Of a DNA stretch of 64,000 nucleotides, positions 34,793 to 42,827 are shown one piece after another. This stretch comes from JAJYSO01 sp964579505 (GTDB lineage Bacteria; Bacteroidota; Bacteroidia; Flavobacteriales; Flavobacteriaceae): the NCBI GenBank assembly GCA_964579505.1, contig CAZOGC010000011.1:1-64000 (forward strand), read 5' to 3'. The translations under genes were made by a program, and so were the position numbers. The first letter of the stretch is position 1, and every line of letters starts with the position of its first letter. The notes under the pieces are model-generated. The model worked only from the letters and a program-made list of their open reading frames with translations. It was not told where the DNA came from and did not search any database.

Positions 34793-35311
34793 ATGAAAAA
34801 GTTTTTGTTTGTAGTACTTGTAATGAGTAGTGTTAACCTTTTGGGACAAATTAACCTGCCGGTAGCTAATCAAACTAGTGATTGGCGCTTGGGTGGTGGA
34901 TTGGGGCTTAACTTTGGAAGTGATGATTATTTTGGCATAGCCATAACGCCCTTTTTAGGATATGAAATTACGCCTGAGGTTGAAGCCGGCGTGTTGGTGG
35001 GATATCAGTATTCTAGTTGGAAATATTCTAAACAAAATTTGTTTAATGCAGGACCGTACATTAATATTTATCCGATAGCAAATTTATTTTTACGTGTAAA
35101 CTATGAATACTATACCGGTAGTAACAAAATTAAGTCAACAAACCAACAATTTGATTTTAATGAAGATGCGCTGTGGGTAGGAATTGGCTATAGAAGTACA
35201 GGCCGAGTACAGTTTTATACCGGATTGATGTATAATGTTTTATATGATGATAGTTCCGTCATATTTTCTAACGGATTGCGCCCCATTGTGGGTGTAAGTG
35301 TAGGGTTGTAG
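34793..35311 (+). CDS. Small outer-membrane beta-barrel protein
   Basis: This 172-residue protein has a signal peptide (MKKFLFVVLVMSSVNLLGQ). Barrel-like strands follow: WRLGGGLGLNFGSDDYFGIA, VEAGVLVGYQYSSW, LFLRVNYEYYTGS and ALWVGIGYRSTG. The end, GVSVGL, is compatible with an outer-membrane insertion signal. It begins 40 bases after the oxidoreductase fusion, so it may be co-transcribed. Its stop lies one base from the stop of the convergent lipoprotein gene. No function can be assigned. Confidence 0.75.
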   Translation: MKKFLFVVLVMSSVNLLGQINLPVANQTSDWRLGGGLGLNFGSDDYFGIAITPFLGYEITPEVEAGVLVGYQYSSWKYSKQNLFNAGPYINIYPIANLFLRVNYEYYTGSNKIKSTNQQFDFNEDALWVGIGYRSTGRVQFYTGLMYNVLYDDSSVIFSNGLRPIVGVSVGL

Positions 35312-35312
35312 G

Positions 35313-36152
35313 TTATAAATTTGGAAGGGCATATTGTGTTAATATTTGGGAGGAAGCACCCACAATAGAGTCTATTTGAGACACGGTATATTCTGAAAGA
35401 TCTTCAAAGACTACGTGAATAGTAGTTTGGTTGTAAATCAAACCTATTTCTTTAGCAAAATAATTAGTGCTGGTTAATACTTTTTGTGGCACTATGATTT
35501 CTAAAGAAAAACCATCTGGTAATGTGGCAGTAGCTGAAAGGTTTAACGTGAGTTTAGACGAGATAACATTGTTAAAAGTTTGCCCGTTGTTTGGGTAGTT
35601 TACATAGGCTTTTCCGCCAGTGGCTTGCAGGTTATAAACTATGGTAGCAGGCAGTTGTAGACTATCTCCAAATTGTAAGGTGTCTTGCAAAGTTCCTTCA
35701 GCAGTAGAGAGGAGCTCGTCTACTCCTGCATTTTGGTTAAGCAACAAAAAGTTGTGTAGAGGCAAACGTATAGAATCTCCTAAAATAGGAAGACGAAAAA
35801 TAAAGTTTCCATTATAAATCACTTTTCCCCTTACTTTATTTATTTTTCCGTTGGCGAGAAGAGAAGTGCTAACCCCACGTTTTTTAGGAACAACACTAGA
35901 AGAGAAAAGATAACTGGTGGTTTCGTTTTCATTACCGGTGTTGCTTACGCGAAGTGTTTCATCACTCTCTTGATGGTAGGCTGGCGATGAAAGCTCAATG
36001 GTGTTATGATAGCTCCATTGGTTATTTAAGGCAAGAGGGAAATAATTAATAGCGGTTTCTTTAGGGATGGCCAGCCCATATCCTTTTTCTTTAGAACATG
36101 AAAACAAAAAACTTAAAACGAGTAAACTCAAAAGTAAATGGCTACGTTTCAT
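35313..36152 (-). CDS. Lipoprotein of unknown function
   Basis: This 279-residue protein has a lipoprotein signal with lipobox LFSC (Cys19). The mature part is beta-rich and starts INYFPLALNNQWSYHNTI, a pattern seen in many Bacteroidota lipoproteins of unknown role. No metal or catalytic motif is seen. It is a single gene, convergent with a small outer-membrane protein gene, leaving no room for a separate terminator. I could not place it in a named family. Confidence 0.7.
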   Translation of the reverse strand: MKRSHLLLSLLVLSFLFSCSKEKGYGLAIPKETAINYFPLALNNQWSYHNTIELSSPAYHQESDETLRVSNTGNENETTSYLFSSSVVPKKRGVSTSLLANGKINKVRGKVIYNGNFIFRLPILGDSIRLPLHNFLLLNQNAGVDELLSTAEGTLQDTLQFGDSLQLPATIVYNLQATGGKAYVNYPNNGQTFNNVISSKLTLNLSATATLPDGFSLEIIVPQKVLTSTNYFAKEIGLIYNQTTIHVVFEDLSEYTVSQIDSIVGASSQILTQYALPNL

Positions 36153-36394
36153 AGATTGATTTTAAGGAGGTAAAGGTATGGGTTTCTGATTACAGTTCTT
36201 GTTCTTTTAACGTATGAGACGCTTTTTTCGTGTATATTTTCCGATAGATATGCCATTTATAAAATACAAGCATCAATATAAGGTTGAAAATAGGCCTTAA
36301 TTCCCCATTATACCTAAAAACAATGATTTTTTTGTGCTTTTCAGAATCAATCCTATAGAATTGCTTAAATTCGCATCTAAAAATTAAGCAGATT

Positions 36395-37783
36395 ATGAAA
36401 TATGATATCATTGTTTTAGGAAGTGGACCAGGTGGTTATGTGGCGGCTATTCGCGCTTCTCAACTAGGGTTTAAAACAGCTGTAGTAGAAAAAGAAAACC
36501 TTGGCGGAATTTGCCTAAACTGGGGTTGTATTCCTACCAAAGCACTTTTAAAAAGTGCCGAAGTTTTTAGCTATTTGAGCCATGCAGAAGACTATGGTTT
36601 GAAGATTGAAAAAGCCGATAAAGATTTTAGTGCAGTGGTAAAACGCAGTCGTGGTGTAGCTGATGGAATGAGCAAAGGGGTGGCTTTTTTGATGAAAAAA
36701 AATAAAATTGATGTCATTGAAGGTGCCGGTAAACTAAAAAAAGGAAAGAAAATTACCGTAACCGATGCTAAAGGAAAAACAACTGACTACGAAGCAGATC
36801 ATATTATTATTGCAACTGGAGCCCGCTCAAGAGAATTGCCTAACTTAAAACAAGACGGCGAAAAAATTATTGGCTACCGCCAGGCTTTAACCTTAAAAAA
36901 GCAGCCTAAGCGTATGCTTATTGTAGGGTCAGGTGCTATAGGTTCTGAGTTTGCACACTTCTATAATGCAATGGGTACAGAGGTAACCATTGTTGAATTT
37001 CAACCACGATTGGTGCCGGTTGAAGACGAAGAGGTCTCTAAAGCTTTTGAAAAAGCTAGTAAAAAAGCCGGAATTACGGTTATGACTAATTCTTCAGTAG
37101 AGAGTGTAGACACTTCAGGAAAGGTATTGAAAGTAAAAATTCAGACCAAAAAAGGAGAAAAAATTGTTGAAACTGATGTAGTTCTTTCGGCTGTAGGTAT
37201 TAAAACCAATACTGAAAATATTGGGTTAGAAGAAGTAGGTATTCAAGTAGAAAGAGATAAAATTAAGGTAAACGAGTGGTATCAAACCAATGTTCCGGGG
37301 TATTATGCTATTGGCGATGTAGTGTCCGGACAAGCTTTGGCACACGTGGCATCTGCAGAAGGGATTCTTTGTGTAGAAAAAATTAAAGGACTTAATCCGG
37401 AACCTATTGATTATGGAAATGTACCCGGATGTACCTATACTACCCCTGAAATTGCCAGTGTAGGTTTAACAGAACAACAAGCAAAAGATGCCGGCTACGA
37501 AATAAAGGTTGGTAAATTTCCTTTCTCAGCTTCCGGTAAAGCGCATGCCGCCGGTCATAAAGAAGGTTTTGTAAAAACTATTTTTGACGCTAAATACGGC
37601 GAGTGGTTAGGTTGTCATATGATTGGCCATGGCGTAACCGATATGATTGCTGAAGCGGTGTTAGGAAGAAAGTTAGAAACTACCGGAGTAGAAGTAATGA
37701 AAGCAATACACCCACATCCTACAATGAGTGAGGCTGTTAAAGAATCAGTGGCAGCGGCCTATGGTGAAGCCATTGATATATAA
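36395..37783 (+). CDS. lpdA: Dihydrolipoyl dehydrogenase (E3)
   Basis: This 462-residue flavoprotein reoxidises the lipoyl groups of 2-oxoacid dehydrogenase E2 subunits with NAD+. The FAD site is VLGSGPGGYVAAIRASQLG, the redox disulfide lies in GGICLNWGCIPTKALL, and the NAD site is LIVGSGAIGSEFAHFYNAMG. The interface catalytic pair is in AIHPHPTMSEAV (His and Glu). Length is standard. It could serve the E1/E2 pair at 53455-56891 as well as pyruvate and oxoglutarate dehydrogenases encoded elsewhere. A terminator follows. Confidence 0.96.
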   Translation: MKYDIIVLGSGPGGYVAAIRASQLGFKTAVVEKENLGGICLNWGCIPTKALLKSAEVFSYLSHAEDYGLKIEKADKDFSAVVKRSRGVADGMSKGVAFLMKKNKIDVIEGAGKLKKGKKITVTDAKGKTTDYEADHIIIATGARSRELPNLKQDGEKIIGYRQALTLKKQPKRMLIVGSGAIGSEFAHFYNAMGTEVTIVEFQPRLVPVEDEEVSKAFEKASKKAGITVMTNSSVESVDTSGKVLKVKIQTKKGEKIVETDVVLSAVGIKTNTENIGLEEVGIQVERDKIKVNEWYQTNVPGYYAIGDVVSGQALAHVASAEGILCVEKIKGLNPEPIDYGNVPGCTYTTPEIASVGLTEQQAKDAGYEIKVGKFPFSASGKAHAAGHKEGFVKTIFDAKYGEWLGCHMIGHGVTDMIAEAVLGRKLETTGVEVMKAIHPHPTMSEAVKESVAAAYGEAIDI

Positions 37784-37806
37784 CCGTTAAATTATTTTTA
37801 TAACAA

Positions 37807-37831
37807 GCACATTTGAGTTTTTCAGATGTGC
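37807..37831 (+). terminator. Terminator after lpdA
   Basis: GCACAT (37807-37812) pairs with ATGTGC (37826-37831), continued inward by a T-G wobble and TGA with TCA, and a seven-T run (37832-37838) follows. It separates lpdA from the TPP-riboswitch unit. Confidence 0.75.
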
Positions 37832-37892
37832 TTTTTTTATACTCCTTTCTAAGAAAGTATAAAAATTCTTTATACTTTAGCCCGCAGAAATA

Positions 37893-37985
37893 AATGGGGT
37901 GCTGACCTAATAAATCGGCTGAGAGGATACCCATGCACAGCCTTGTGTGCAGAACCTGATCCGGGTAATACCGGCGTAGGTATAG
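37893..37985 (+). ncRNA. TPP (THI-box) riboswitch
   Basis: The conserved parts of the thiamine pyrophosphate aptamer are all present in order. The 5' GGGGTGCT (37896-37903) is followed by CGGCTGAGAGGATACCC (37916-37932), with the CUGAGA core, and a variable hairpin (GCACAG with CTTGTGTGC). The 3' part is GAACCTGATCCGGGTAATACCGG (37952-37974) with the closing GTAGG. It lies 57 bases upstream of a PnuC-family transporter gene. TPP binding would lower expression of that gene. No obvious terminator hairpin with a T-run follows, so control is probably at translation start. Confidence 0.93.
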
Positions 37986-38042
37986 TATTATTTTATCTGT
38001 TTTCATTTAGCTGTACAGGCGTTATTCGCTATTCCCCGTCAA

Positions 38043-38654
38043 TTGAAAATTGTGGCAGATATTTCTATACATCTCACCGTTTTAGAAGGCATAGGCACCT
38101 TGTTTGCTATTGGGCAAGTCATCTTGTCTAGAAATAACAATGTCAACAATTATTTGTTCGGTATAGCCGGTATCCTAATTAGTATTTGGGTGCGGTATCA
38201 CGCTAAGCTTTACGGCGATATTTTGCTGGATATGTATTACTTAATAATGAGTATTTACGGTTGGTTTTTCTGGAAATTTGGCAAACAACATCACGCGTCT
38301 CCCATTTCATATTCTACCCGTTCAGAACACCTAAAAGCGGCTGCAATTTCGTTGTGCTGTTTTGGAATCATGTTTTATTGGCTTGGCAACCATACCGATA
38401 CCGATGTCCCTTTTTGGGATGCTTTGGTAAGTGCTTTTGCATGGGCTGGAATGTGGTTAATGGCAAAACGAAAAATGGAAAATTGGATTTATCTGGATAT
38501 CAGCAACTTTATTGCTATACCACTACTGATTTATAAAGGATTATACATTTATGCCGCCCTCACAGTTTTCTTATTTATTATGGGAATTTCGGGGTACTTA
38601 AAATGGCGAAATATTTTACATCATGAACGACAAAAAGAGCATAATTTGGCTTAG
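38043..38654 (+). CDS. pnuT: PnuC-family transporter under TPP control, probable thiamine transporter PnuT
   Basis: This protein of about 203 residues has seven likely membrane helices and the PnuC-family pattern, for example NNNVNNYLFGIAGILISIW, DMYYLIMSIYGWFFW and ISNFIAIPLLIYKGLYIYA. PnuC itself carries nicotinamide riboside, but members behind TPP riboswitches are assigned to thiamine uptake (PnuT). No ATG precedes the first helix in frame. The start must be the TTG at 38043 or the GTG at 38052, which is unusual. The 3' end overlaps the next gene by 32 bases. The usual partner, a thiamine pyrophosphokinase gene, is not adjacent. Confidence 0.85.
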   Translation: MKIVADISIHLTVLEGIGTLFAIGQVILSRNNNVNNYLFGIAGILISIWVRYHAKLYGDILLDMYYLIMSIYGWFFWKFGKQHHASPISYSTRSEHLKAAAISLCCFGIMFYWLGNHTDTDVPFWDALVSAFAWAGMWLMAKRKMENWIYLDISNFIAIPLLIYKGLYIYAALTVFLFIMGISGYLKWRNILHHERQKEHNLA

Positions 38655-39639
38655 AGAACAGTGTTTGGGCACGCAAGTCTTTCCTGAACCTGTTTTACAG
38701 TGGGTTACGCAACAAAAATTATGGAATTTATGGGTTCCGGAAGCGTATGGAGGATTGGCTTATTCGTTTACACAGGGCTTACAAAAGCTAAAAGAATTGG
38801 CCATCATTGACGGAAGTTTAGGGTGGACAATTACCTTGTGCAGCGGAGCTAATTATTTTATAGGAAACCTTTGCCCACAGACAGCGACAGCTATTTTTAA
38901 AAAAGATAAGACTCCCATTCTGGGCGGAAGCGGCGGGGCTTTTGGAATAGCTCAAAGAGAAGGTGATTCGTATATTTTGTCAGGAACATGGCACTATGCC
39001 ACCGGAGCACCTTATCTAACACATTTTACGTTAAATGCAAAAATTGTTGAGGATGGGAAACCTATAAAAACAGCAGAAGGGACCGATAAAATTCTTTCAT
39101 TTGTGCTCTCTAAAGAGTTGGTCGAAATTATAAATGATTGGAATACCATGGGTTTGCAGCCAACAGCAACCTATTCGTTTTCTGTAGAAAATAAGAAAGT
39201 GTCTGCGGCTAATGCTTTTCAATATAACCAATTTTACCTAGCGGCAGCGATATATAAAATACCTTTTCGTGTTTTTGCTGATTTAACCCTTTGGATAAAT
39301 TATATCGGAATGGCGACTCATTATTTAGAAGAAGCTCAAACACACCTCTCTGCTTTGCAGCTAAATGATTTAAAAAAATTGATAAAAGATGGGGAAGAGC
39401 TGATTTTTGACTATGCGTTAGAAATTGAAAATCGTATCGAACAGGGGGCTGCTGTATCAGAAAAAATAGAGAAATCTATCCACGCAGAAGGGGTAAAATG
39501 CATACGCAATTTATCAAAAGAGCTAATACGGCTTCACCCTTTACTGGGAATAAAAGCCAGCCGACTTACAAATCCGTTAAATCAGATTTTTCGCGATTAT
39601 TTTACCGCTACTCAACACAAAAATTTTGTTGATAGATAA
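38623..39639 (+). CDS. Acyl-CoA dehydrogenase-like flavoprotein in a TPP-riboswitch operon
   Basis: This 338-residue protein has an acyl-CoA-dehydrogenase-like layout: N-terminal helices with LWNLWVPEAYGGLAYSF and IDGSLGWTITLCSGANYF, then a beta domain with YILSGTWHYATGAPYLTHFT, as in flavin-dependent hydroxylases of the HsaA/DszC type. A shortened C-terminal helical domain follows. The usual catalytic Glu of acyl-CoA dehydrogenases is not obvious. Its ATG lies inside the end of pnuT, so it is translated from the TPP-controlled message. A role linked to thiamine salvage or breakdown is suggested by position only. It could equally be a passenger gene. Confidence 0.75.
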   Translation: MNDKKSIIWLREQCLGTQVFPEPVLQWVTQQKLWNLWVPEAYGGLAYSFTQGLQKLKELAIIDGSLGWTITLCSGANYFIGNLCPQTATAIFKKDKTPILGGSGGAFGIAQREGDSYILSGTWHYATGAPYLTHFTLNAKIVEDGKPIKTAEGTDKILSFVLSKELVEIINDWNTMGLQPTATYSFSVENKKVSAANAFQYNQFYLAAAIYKIPFRVFADLTLWINYIGMATHYLEEAQTHLSALQLNDLKKLIKDGEELIFDYALEIENRIEQGAAVSEKIEKSIHAEGVKCIRNLSKELIRLHPLLGIKASRLTNPLNQIFRDYFTATQHKNFVDR

Positions 39640-39665
39640 TTATTCCTTCGAGATGGTGTAAAAAA

Positions 39666-39693
39666 ACGGCTCCTTAAAATTTTAAGGAGCCGT
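39666..39693 (-). terminator. Perfect 28-bp palindromic terminator shared by convergent genes
   Basis: ACGGCTCCTTAAAA (39666-39679) is directly followed by its reverse complement (39680-39693). On the minus strand it runs into a T-tract (A-run from 39660). It lies between the convergent flavoprotein and oxoamine synthase genes and probably stops transcription mainly from the minus strand. Confidence 0.75.
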
Positions 39694-39723
39694 CCGTTCT
39701 TAACATGTTTTAAAGTAAGCCGC

Positions 39724-40974
39724 TTATTTGTTCATCGCAGCGGCAGAAATACGTTTGTATGTACCATTTTCTAATCGGTCGCGAATAGCAGAGAAAGCTG
39801 CTACGGTTTTTTCAACATCTTCTAAAGTGTGAGAAGCGGTAGGGATGAGACGTAATAACATCATTCCTTTAGGAATAACCGGATACACTACAATAGAGCA
39901 GAAAATACCAAAGTTTTCACGTAAATCTCTTACTAATGCCATGGCTTCCGGGATACTTCCTTTAAGATATACCGGAGTAACACAAGTATTAGTATCTCCT
40001 AAATCAAACCCTTTTTCGCGTAAACCACTTTGTAGTGCATCTACAACGGTCCATAGTTGGTCTTTGCGAGAGGTGTCTTTTCGAATAAGTTCGAGCCTTT
40101 TTAGAGCACCTTCAACAATTTGCATTTGCAAAGACTTTCCAAACATCTGCGAACGAATGTTGTATTTTAGATAATTGATAATCTCCTTGTCTGCAGCAAT
40201 AAAAGCTCCGGTACTGGCCATAGACTTAGCAAAGGTGGCAAAATAAACATCAATAGCATCTTGTACGCCTTGCTCTTCACCGGTTCCGGCACCTGTTTTA
40301 CCAAGTGTACCAAATCCGTGTGCATCGTCAACAAACAGCCGGAAATTGTATTTTTTCTTAAGTTCGGCTAGTTCTTTTAATTTTCCTTGTTCACCGCGCA
40401 TTCCAAAAACACCTTCGGTGATAACTAAGACACCACCACCAGTTTCTTCTGCTTTTTTAGTAGCACGTTGTAAATTCTTCTCGATGCTTTCTACATCGTT
40501 ATGAACAAAGGTAAAACGTTTACCCATGTGTAGGCGGCATCCGTCAATAATACAAGCATGCGCGTCAACATCATACACAATAACATCGTCTTTACCTACC
40601 AAAGCATCAATGGTAGAGAGCATACCTTGGTAACCAAAATTGAGTACATAGGCGGCTTCTTTGTTTACAAACGCGGCCAACTCATCTTGCAACTGCTCGT
40701 GCAGGGTGGTATGGCCACTCATTAAGCGGGCACCCATAGGATAAGCCGTACCGTATTTTGCTCCTGCTTCTGCATCTGCCTTTCTAACTTCGGGATGATT
40801 GGCTAACCCTAAATAATCATTTACACTCCAGACAATTACATCTTTTCCTTGAAATTTCATGTGGTTACCAATAGAACCCTCTAATTTAGGAAACATGTAA
40901 TAGCCTTCAGCTTGCTGAGCCCAGTTACCTAACGGGCCTTTGCTGTCATACATTTTCTGGAATAAATCCCTCAT
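39724..40974 (-). CDS. Alpha-oxoamine synthase (Kbl / serine palmitoyltransferase-like)
   Basis: This 416-residue PLP enzyme belongs to the family that condenses an amino acid with an acyl-CoA and releases CO2. The PLP-binding Lys is in TFAKSMASTGAF. The cofactor is held by DDAHGFGTLG and the His of YDVDAHACIIDG. Members include glycine C-acetyltransferase, serine palmitoyltransferase and the cysteate acyltransferase of sulfonolipid (capnine) synthesis. In Bacteroidota this length and start (WAQQAEGYYMFPKLEGSIG) point more to the sphingolipid/sulfonolipid side than to threonine degradation, and no tdh gene is near. The substrate is not settled by sequence. Confidence 0.85.
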   Translation of the reverse strand: MRDLFQKMYDSKGPLGNWAQQAEGYYMFPKLEGSIGNHMKFQGKDVIVWSVNDYLGLANHPEVRKADAEAGAKYGTAYPMGARLMSGHTTLHEQLQDELAAFVNKEAAYVLNFGYQGMLSTIDALVGKDDVIVYDVDAHACIIDGCRLHMGKRFTFVHNDVESIEKNLQRATKKAEETGGGVLVITEGVFGMRGEQGKLKELAELKKKYNFRLFVDDAHGFGTLGKTGAGTGEEQGVQDAIDVYFATFAKSMASTGAFIAADKEIINYLKYNIRSQMFGKSLQMQIVEGALKRLELIRKDTSRKDQLWTVVDALQSGLREKGFDLGDTNTCVTPVYLKGSIPEAMALVRDLRENFGIFCSIVVYPVIPKGMMLLRLIPTASHTLEDVEKTVAAFSAIRDRLENGTYKRISAAAMNK

Positions 40975-41132
40975 AATGATAAAGTTTTTAACGATGGCAA
41001 AAATATTAAATTATGGCCAATTTTTATAGATTTTTTGCATCTTTATTGCGAGTGACGCCTATTTTTAAATGAGGTTTTGTACTTTAACAGCATAGATAGA
41101 TAAGGATTTAGCTCACGCTGTTAAAAACTGTT

Positions 41133-41161
41133 TTGCGGTTATAAAGAACTTGTTATGTTTG
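41133..41161 (+). promoter_or_regulatory. Vegetative-type promoter of miaA
   Basis: TTG at 41133-41135 and TATGTTTG at 41154-41161 are spaced by 18 bases, an exact match to the flavobacterial consensus. Transcription would start near 41168, just before the ATG at 41177. Confidence 0.65.
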
Positions 41162-41176
41162 TATCCATTTTGTTGA

Positions 41177-42097
41177 ATGATTGACATGAAACCGTATTTA
41201 ATTTGTATTGTAGGCCCAACGGCTATTGGTAAGACAGCACAAAGTATTGCGTTGGCAAAAACCTTTAATACAGAAATAATTTCAGCAGATTCTAGACAGT
41301 TTTATAAAGAGATGACGGTGGGTACCGCGGTACCTTCTATAGAAGAATTGGCAACGGTTCAACATCATTTTATTCAACATATTTCTATAGATAAACCTTA
41401 TAGTGTAGGTGATTTTGAACAGGATGCTTTGCAAGAGTTAGCTATGCTTTTTACAAAACACCGCCATGTTATTATGGTAGGAGGGAGTGGTCTTTATGTA
41501 GACGCTGTTACTAAAGGGTTAGACTATTTTCCTTCGGTAAAACCGAAGGTGCGAGAACAATTAAATGAATGCTTTGAAAAAGAAGGAATAAATGTGCTGC
41601 AAACACAGTTACAGCAACTTGACCCGGTGTATGCTGCAACGGTAGATATGAAAAACCCACGCCGAATAATACGGGCATTAGAAATTTGTTTGAGCAGTAA
41701 TAAACCCTACTCATCTTTTCTAAATCAACCCAAACAGCAACGGCCGTTTAAAACATTAAAAATAGGGCTGGAGGCTCCACGCGAAATTCTTTATAAACGC
41801 ATTGAGCAGCGCGTGGATAAAATGATGGCTCAAGGGCTTCTTAAAGAAGCAAAATCACTTTATCCACAACGCCACAAAAATGCCCTTCAAACAATAGGAT
41901 ACAAAGAATTGTTTCGTTATTTTGATAATGAATGGACATTAGATTTTGCAGTGAGTGAACTCAAAAAGAACACGAGGCGATTTGCTAAACGGCAACTCAC
42001 CTGGTTTCGCAGAGATCCATCCATTCATTGGTTTCCATACAATTGCAAACCGCAAGAAATAGCAGCGTTTATACAATCGGTTACAGAAAAAAGCTAA
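41177..42097 (+). CDS. miaA: tRNA dimethylallyltransferase MiaA
   Basis: This 306-residue enzyme adds a dimethylallyl group to A37 of tRNAs reading codons that start with U. The P-loop is IVGPTAIGKTAQ, followed by IISADSRQFYKEMTVGTA, which holds the catalytic Asp. VGGSGLYVDAVTKGLD and the zinc-less C-terminal RQLTWFRRD region also match the family. The start could be the ATG at 41177 or the one three codons later, since the promoter allows both. It is convergent with the response-regulator gene, with only 10 bases between the stops. Confidence 0.96.
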   Translation: MIDMKPYLICIVGPTAIGKTAQSIALAKTFNTEIISADSRQFYKEMTVGTAVPSIEELATVQHHFIQHISIDKPYSVGDFEQDALQELAMLFTKHRHVIMVGGSGLYVDAVTKGLDYFPSVKPKVREQLNECFEKEGINVLQTQLQQLDPVYAATVDMKNPRRIIRALEICLSSNKPYSSFLNQPKQQRPFKTLKIGLEAPREILYKRIEQRVDKMMAQGLLKEAKSLYPQRHKNALQTIGYKELFRYFDNEWTLDFAVSELKKNTRRFAKRQLTWFRRDPSIHWFPYNCKPQEIAAFIQSVTEKS

Positions 42098-42107
42098 AAA
42101 ATTAGTT

Positions 42108-42824
42108 TTAAGCTTCTTCCGGCTTTTTGGCAACTAAGCGAAAACCTTCACCGTGAATATTTAGAATTTTGACAGAGTCATCTTTCTTTAAATATTTACG
42201 AAGTTTAGCAATATAAACATCCATACTTCTAGAAGTAAAGTAGTTATCGTCTCTCCAAATTTTTGTCAACGCCAATTCACGGGGCATTAAATCATTTTCG
42301 TGGAGGGATAGCAAACGTAGTAAATCGTTTTCTTTGGGTGAAAGTTTTTCGGGCTCTTCGTCTTTGTATTTGAGAAAGCGCAATTTTGAATTTAAATGGA
42401 AATTGCCAATTTGAAATTCAAATTGTTTGCTGTCAGCTACACTTTCAACAGATTTACGTTGTATGATAGCCTTAATTTTAAGCAGCAATACCTCGCTGTC
42501 AAAAGGTTTATTTAAGTAGTCGTCAGCGCCCACTTTGTACCCTTTTAATACGTCTTCTTTCATAGATTTTGCGGTTAAGAAGATAATTGGTACATCTGCG
42601 TCTTTTTCACGAATTTCTTTGGCTAACGTAAACCCGTCTTTATAAGGCATCATAACGTCTAAGATACAGAGATCATAGTCGTCTTTTTTAAATTTTTCAA
42701 AGCCTTCCATCCCGTTTTTGGCATGGGTTACATCATAATCGTTTAGGATTAGATAATCTTTGAGTACAGTTCCGAAATTTGGATCGTCTTCTACAAGTAG
42801 AATGGTTTTGTTTTTAGTATCCAT
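42108..42824 (-). CDS. OmpR-family response regulator (RprY-like)
   Basis: This 238-residue protein has a receiver domain (about residues 7-125) with the phospho-acceptor Asp in LCILDVMMPYKDGF and the conserved Thr and Lys in IIFLTAKS and YLNKPFDS. A winged-helix DNA-binding domain (about 140-235) contains KLSPKENDLLRLLS and SMDVYIAKLRKYL. It is encoded 3 bases after its histidine kinase and is last in a five-gene run. It resembles Bacteroidota RprY. Targets are unknown. Confidence 0.93.
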   Translation of the reverse strand: MDTKNKTILLVEDDPNFGTVLKDYLILNDYDVTHAKNGMEGFEKFKKDDYDLCILDVMMPYKDGFTLAKEIREKDADVPIIFLTAKSMKEDVLKGYKVGADDYLNKPFDSEVLLLKIKAIIQRKSVESVADSKQFEFQIGNFHLNSKLRFLKYKDEEPEKLSPKENDLLRLLSLHENDLMPRELALTKIWRDDNYFTSRSMDVYIAKLRKYLKKDDSVKILNIHGEGFRLVAKKPEEA

Positions 42825-42827
42825 AGT

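Noticed and set aside
36190..36411. 73-codon minus-strand ORF in the gap before lpdA
   Set aside because: It starts inside the lpdA coding region, has no promoter or family signature, and its composition follows the A/T-rich promoter region it covers.
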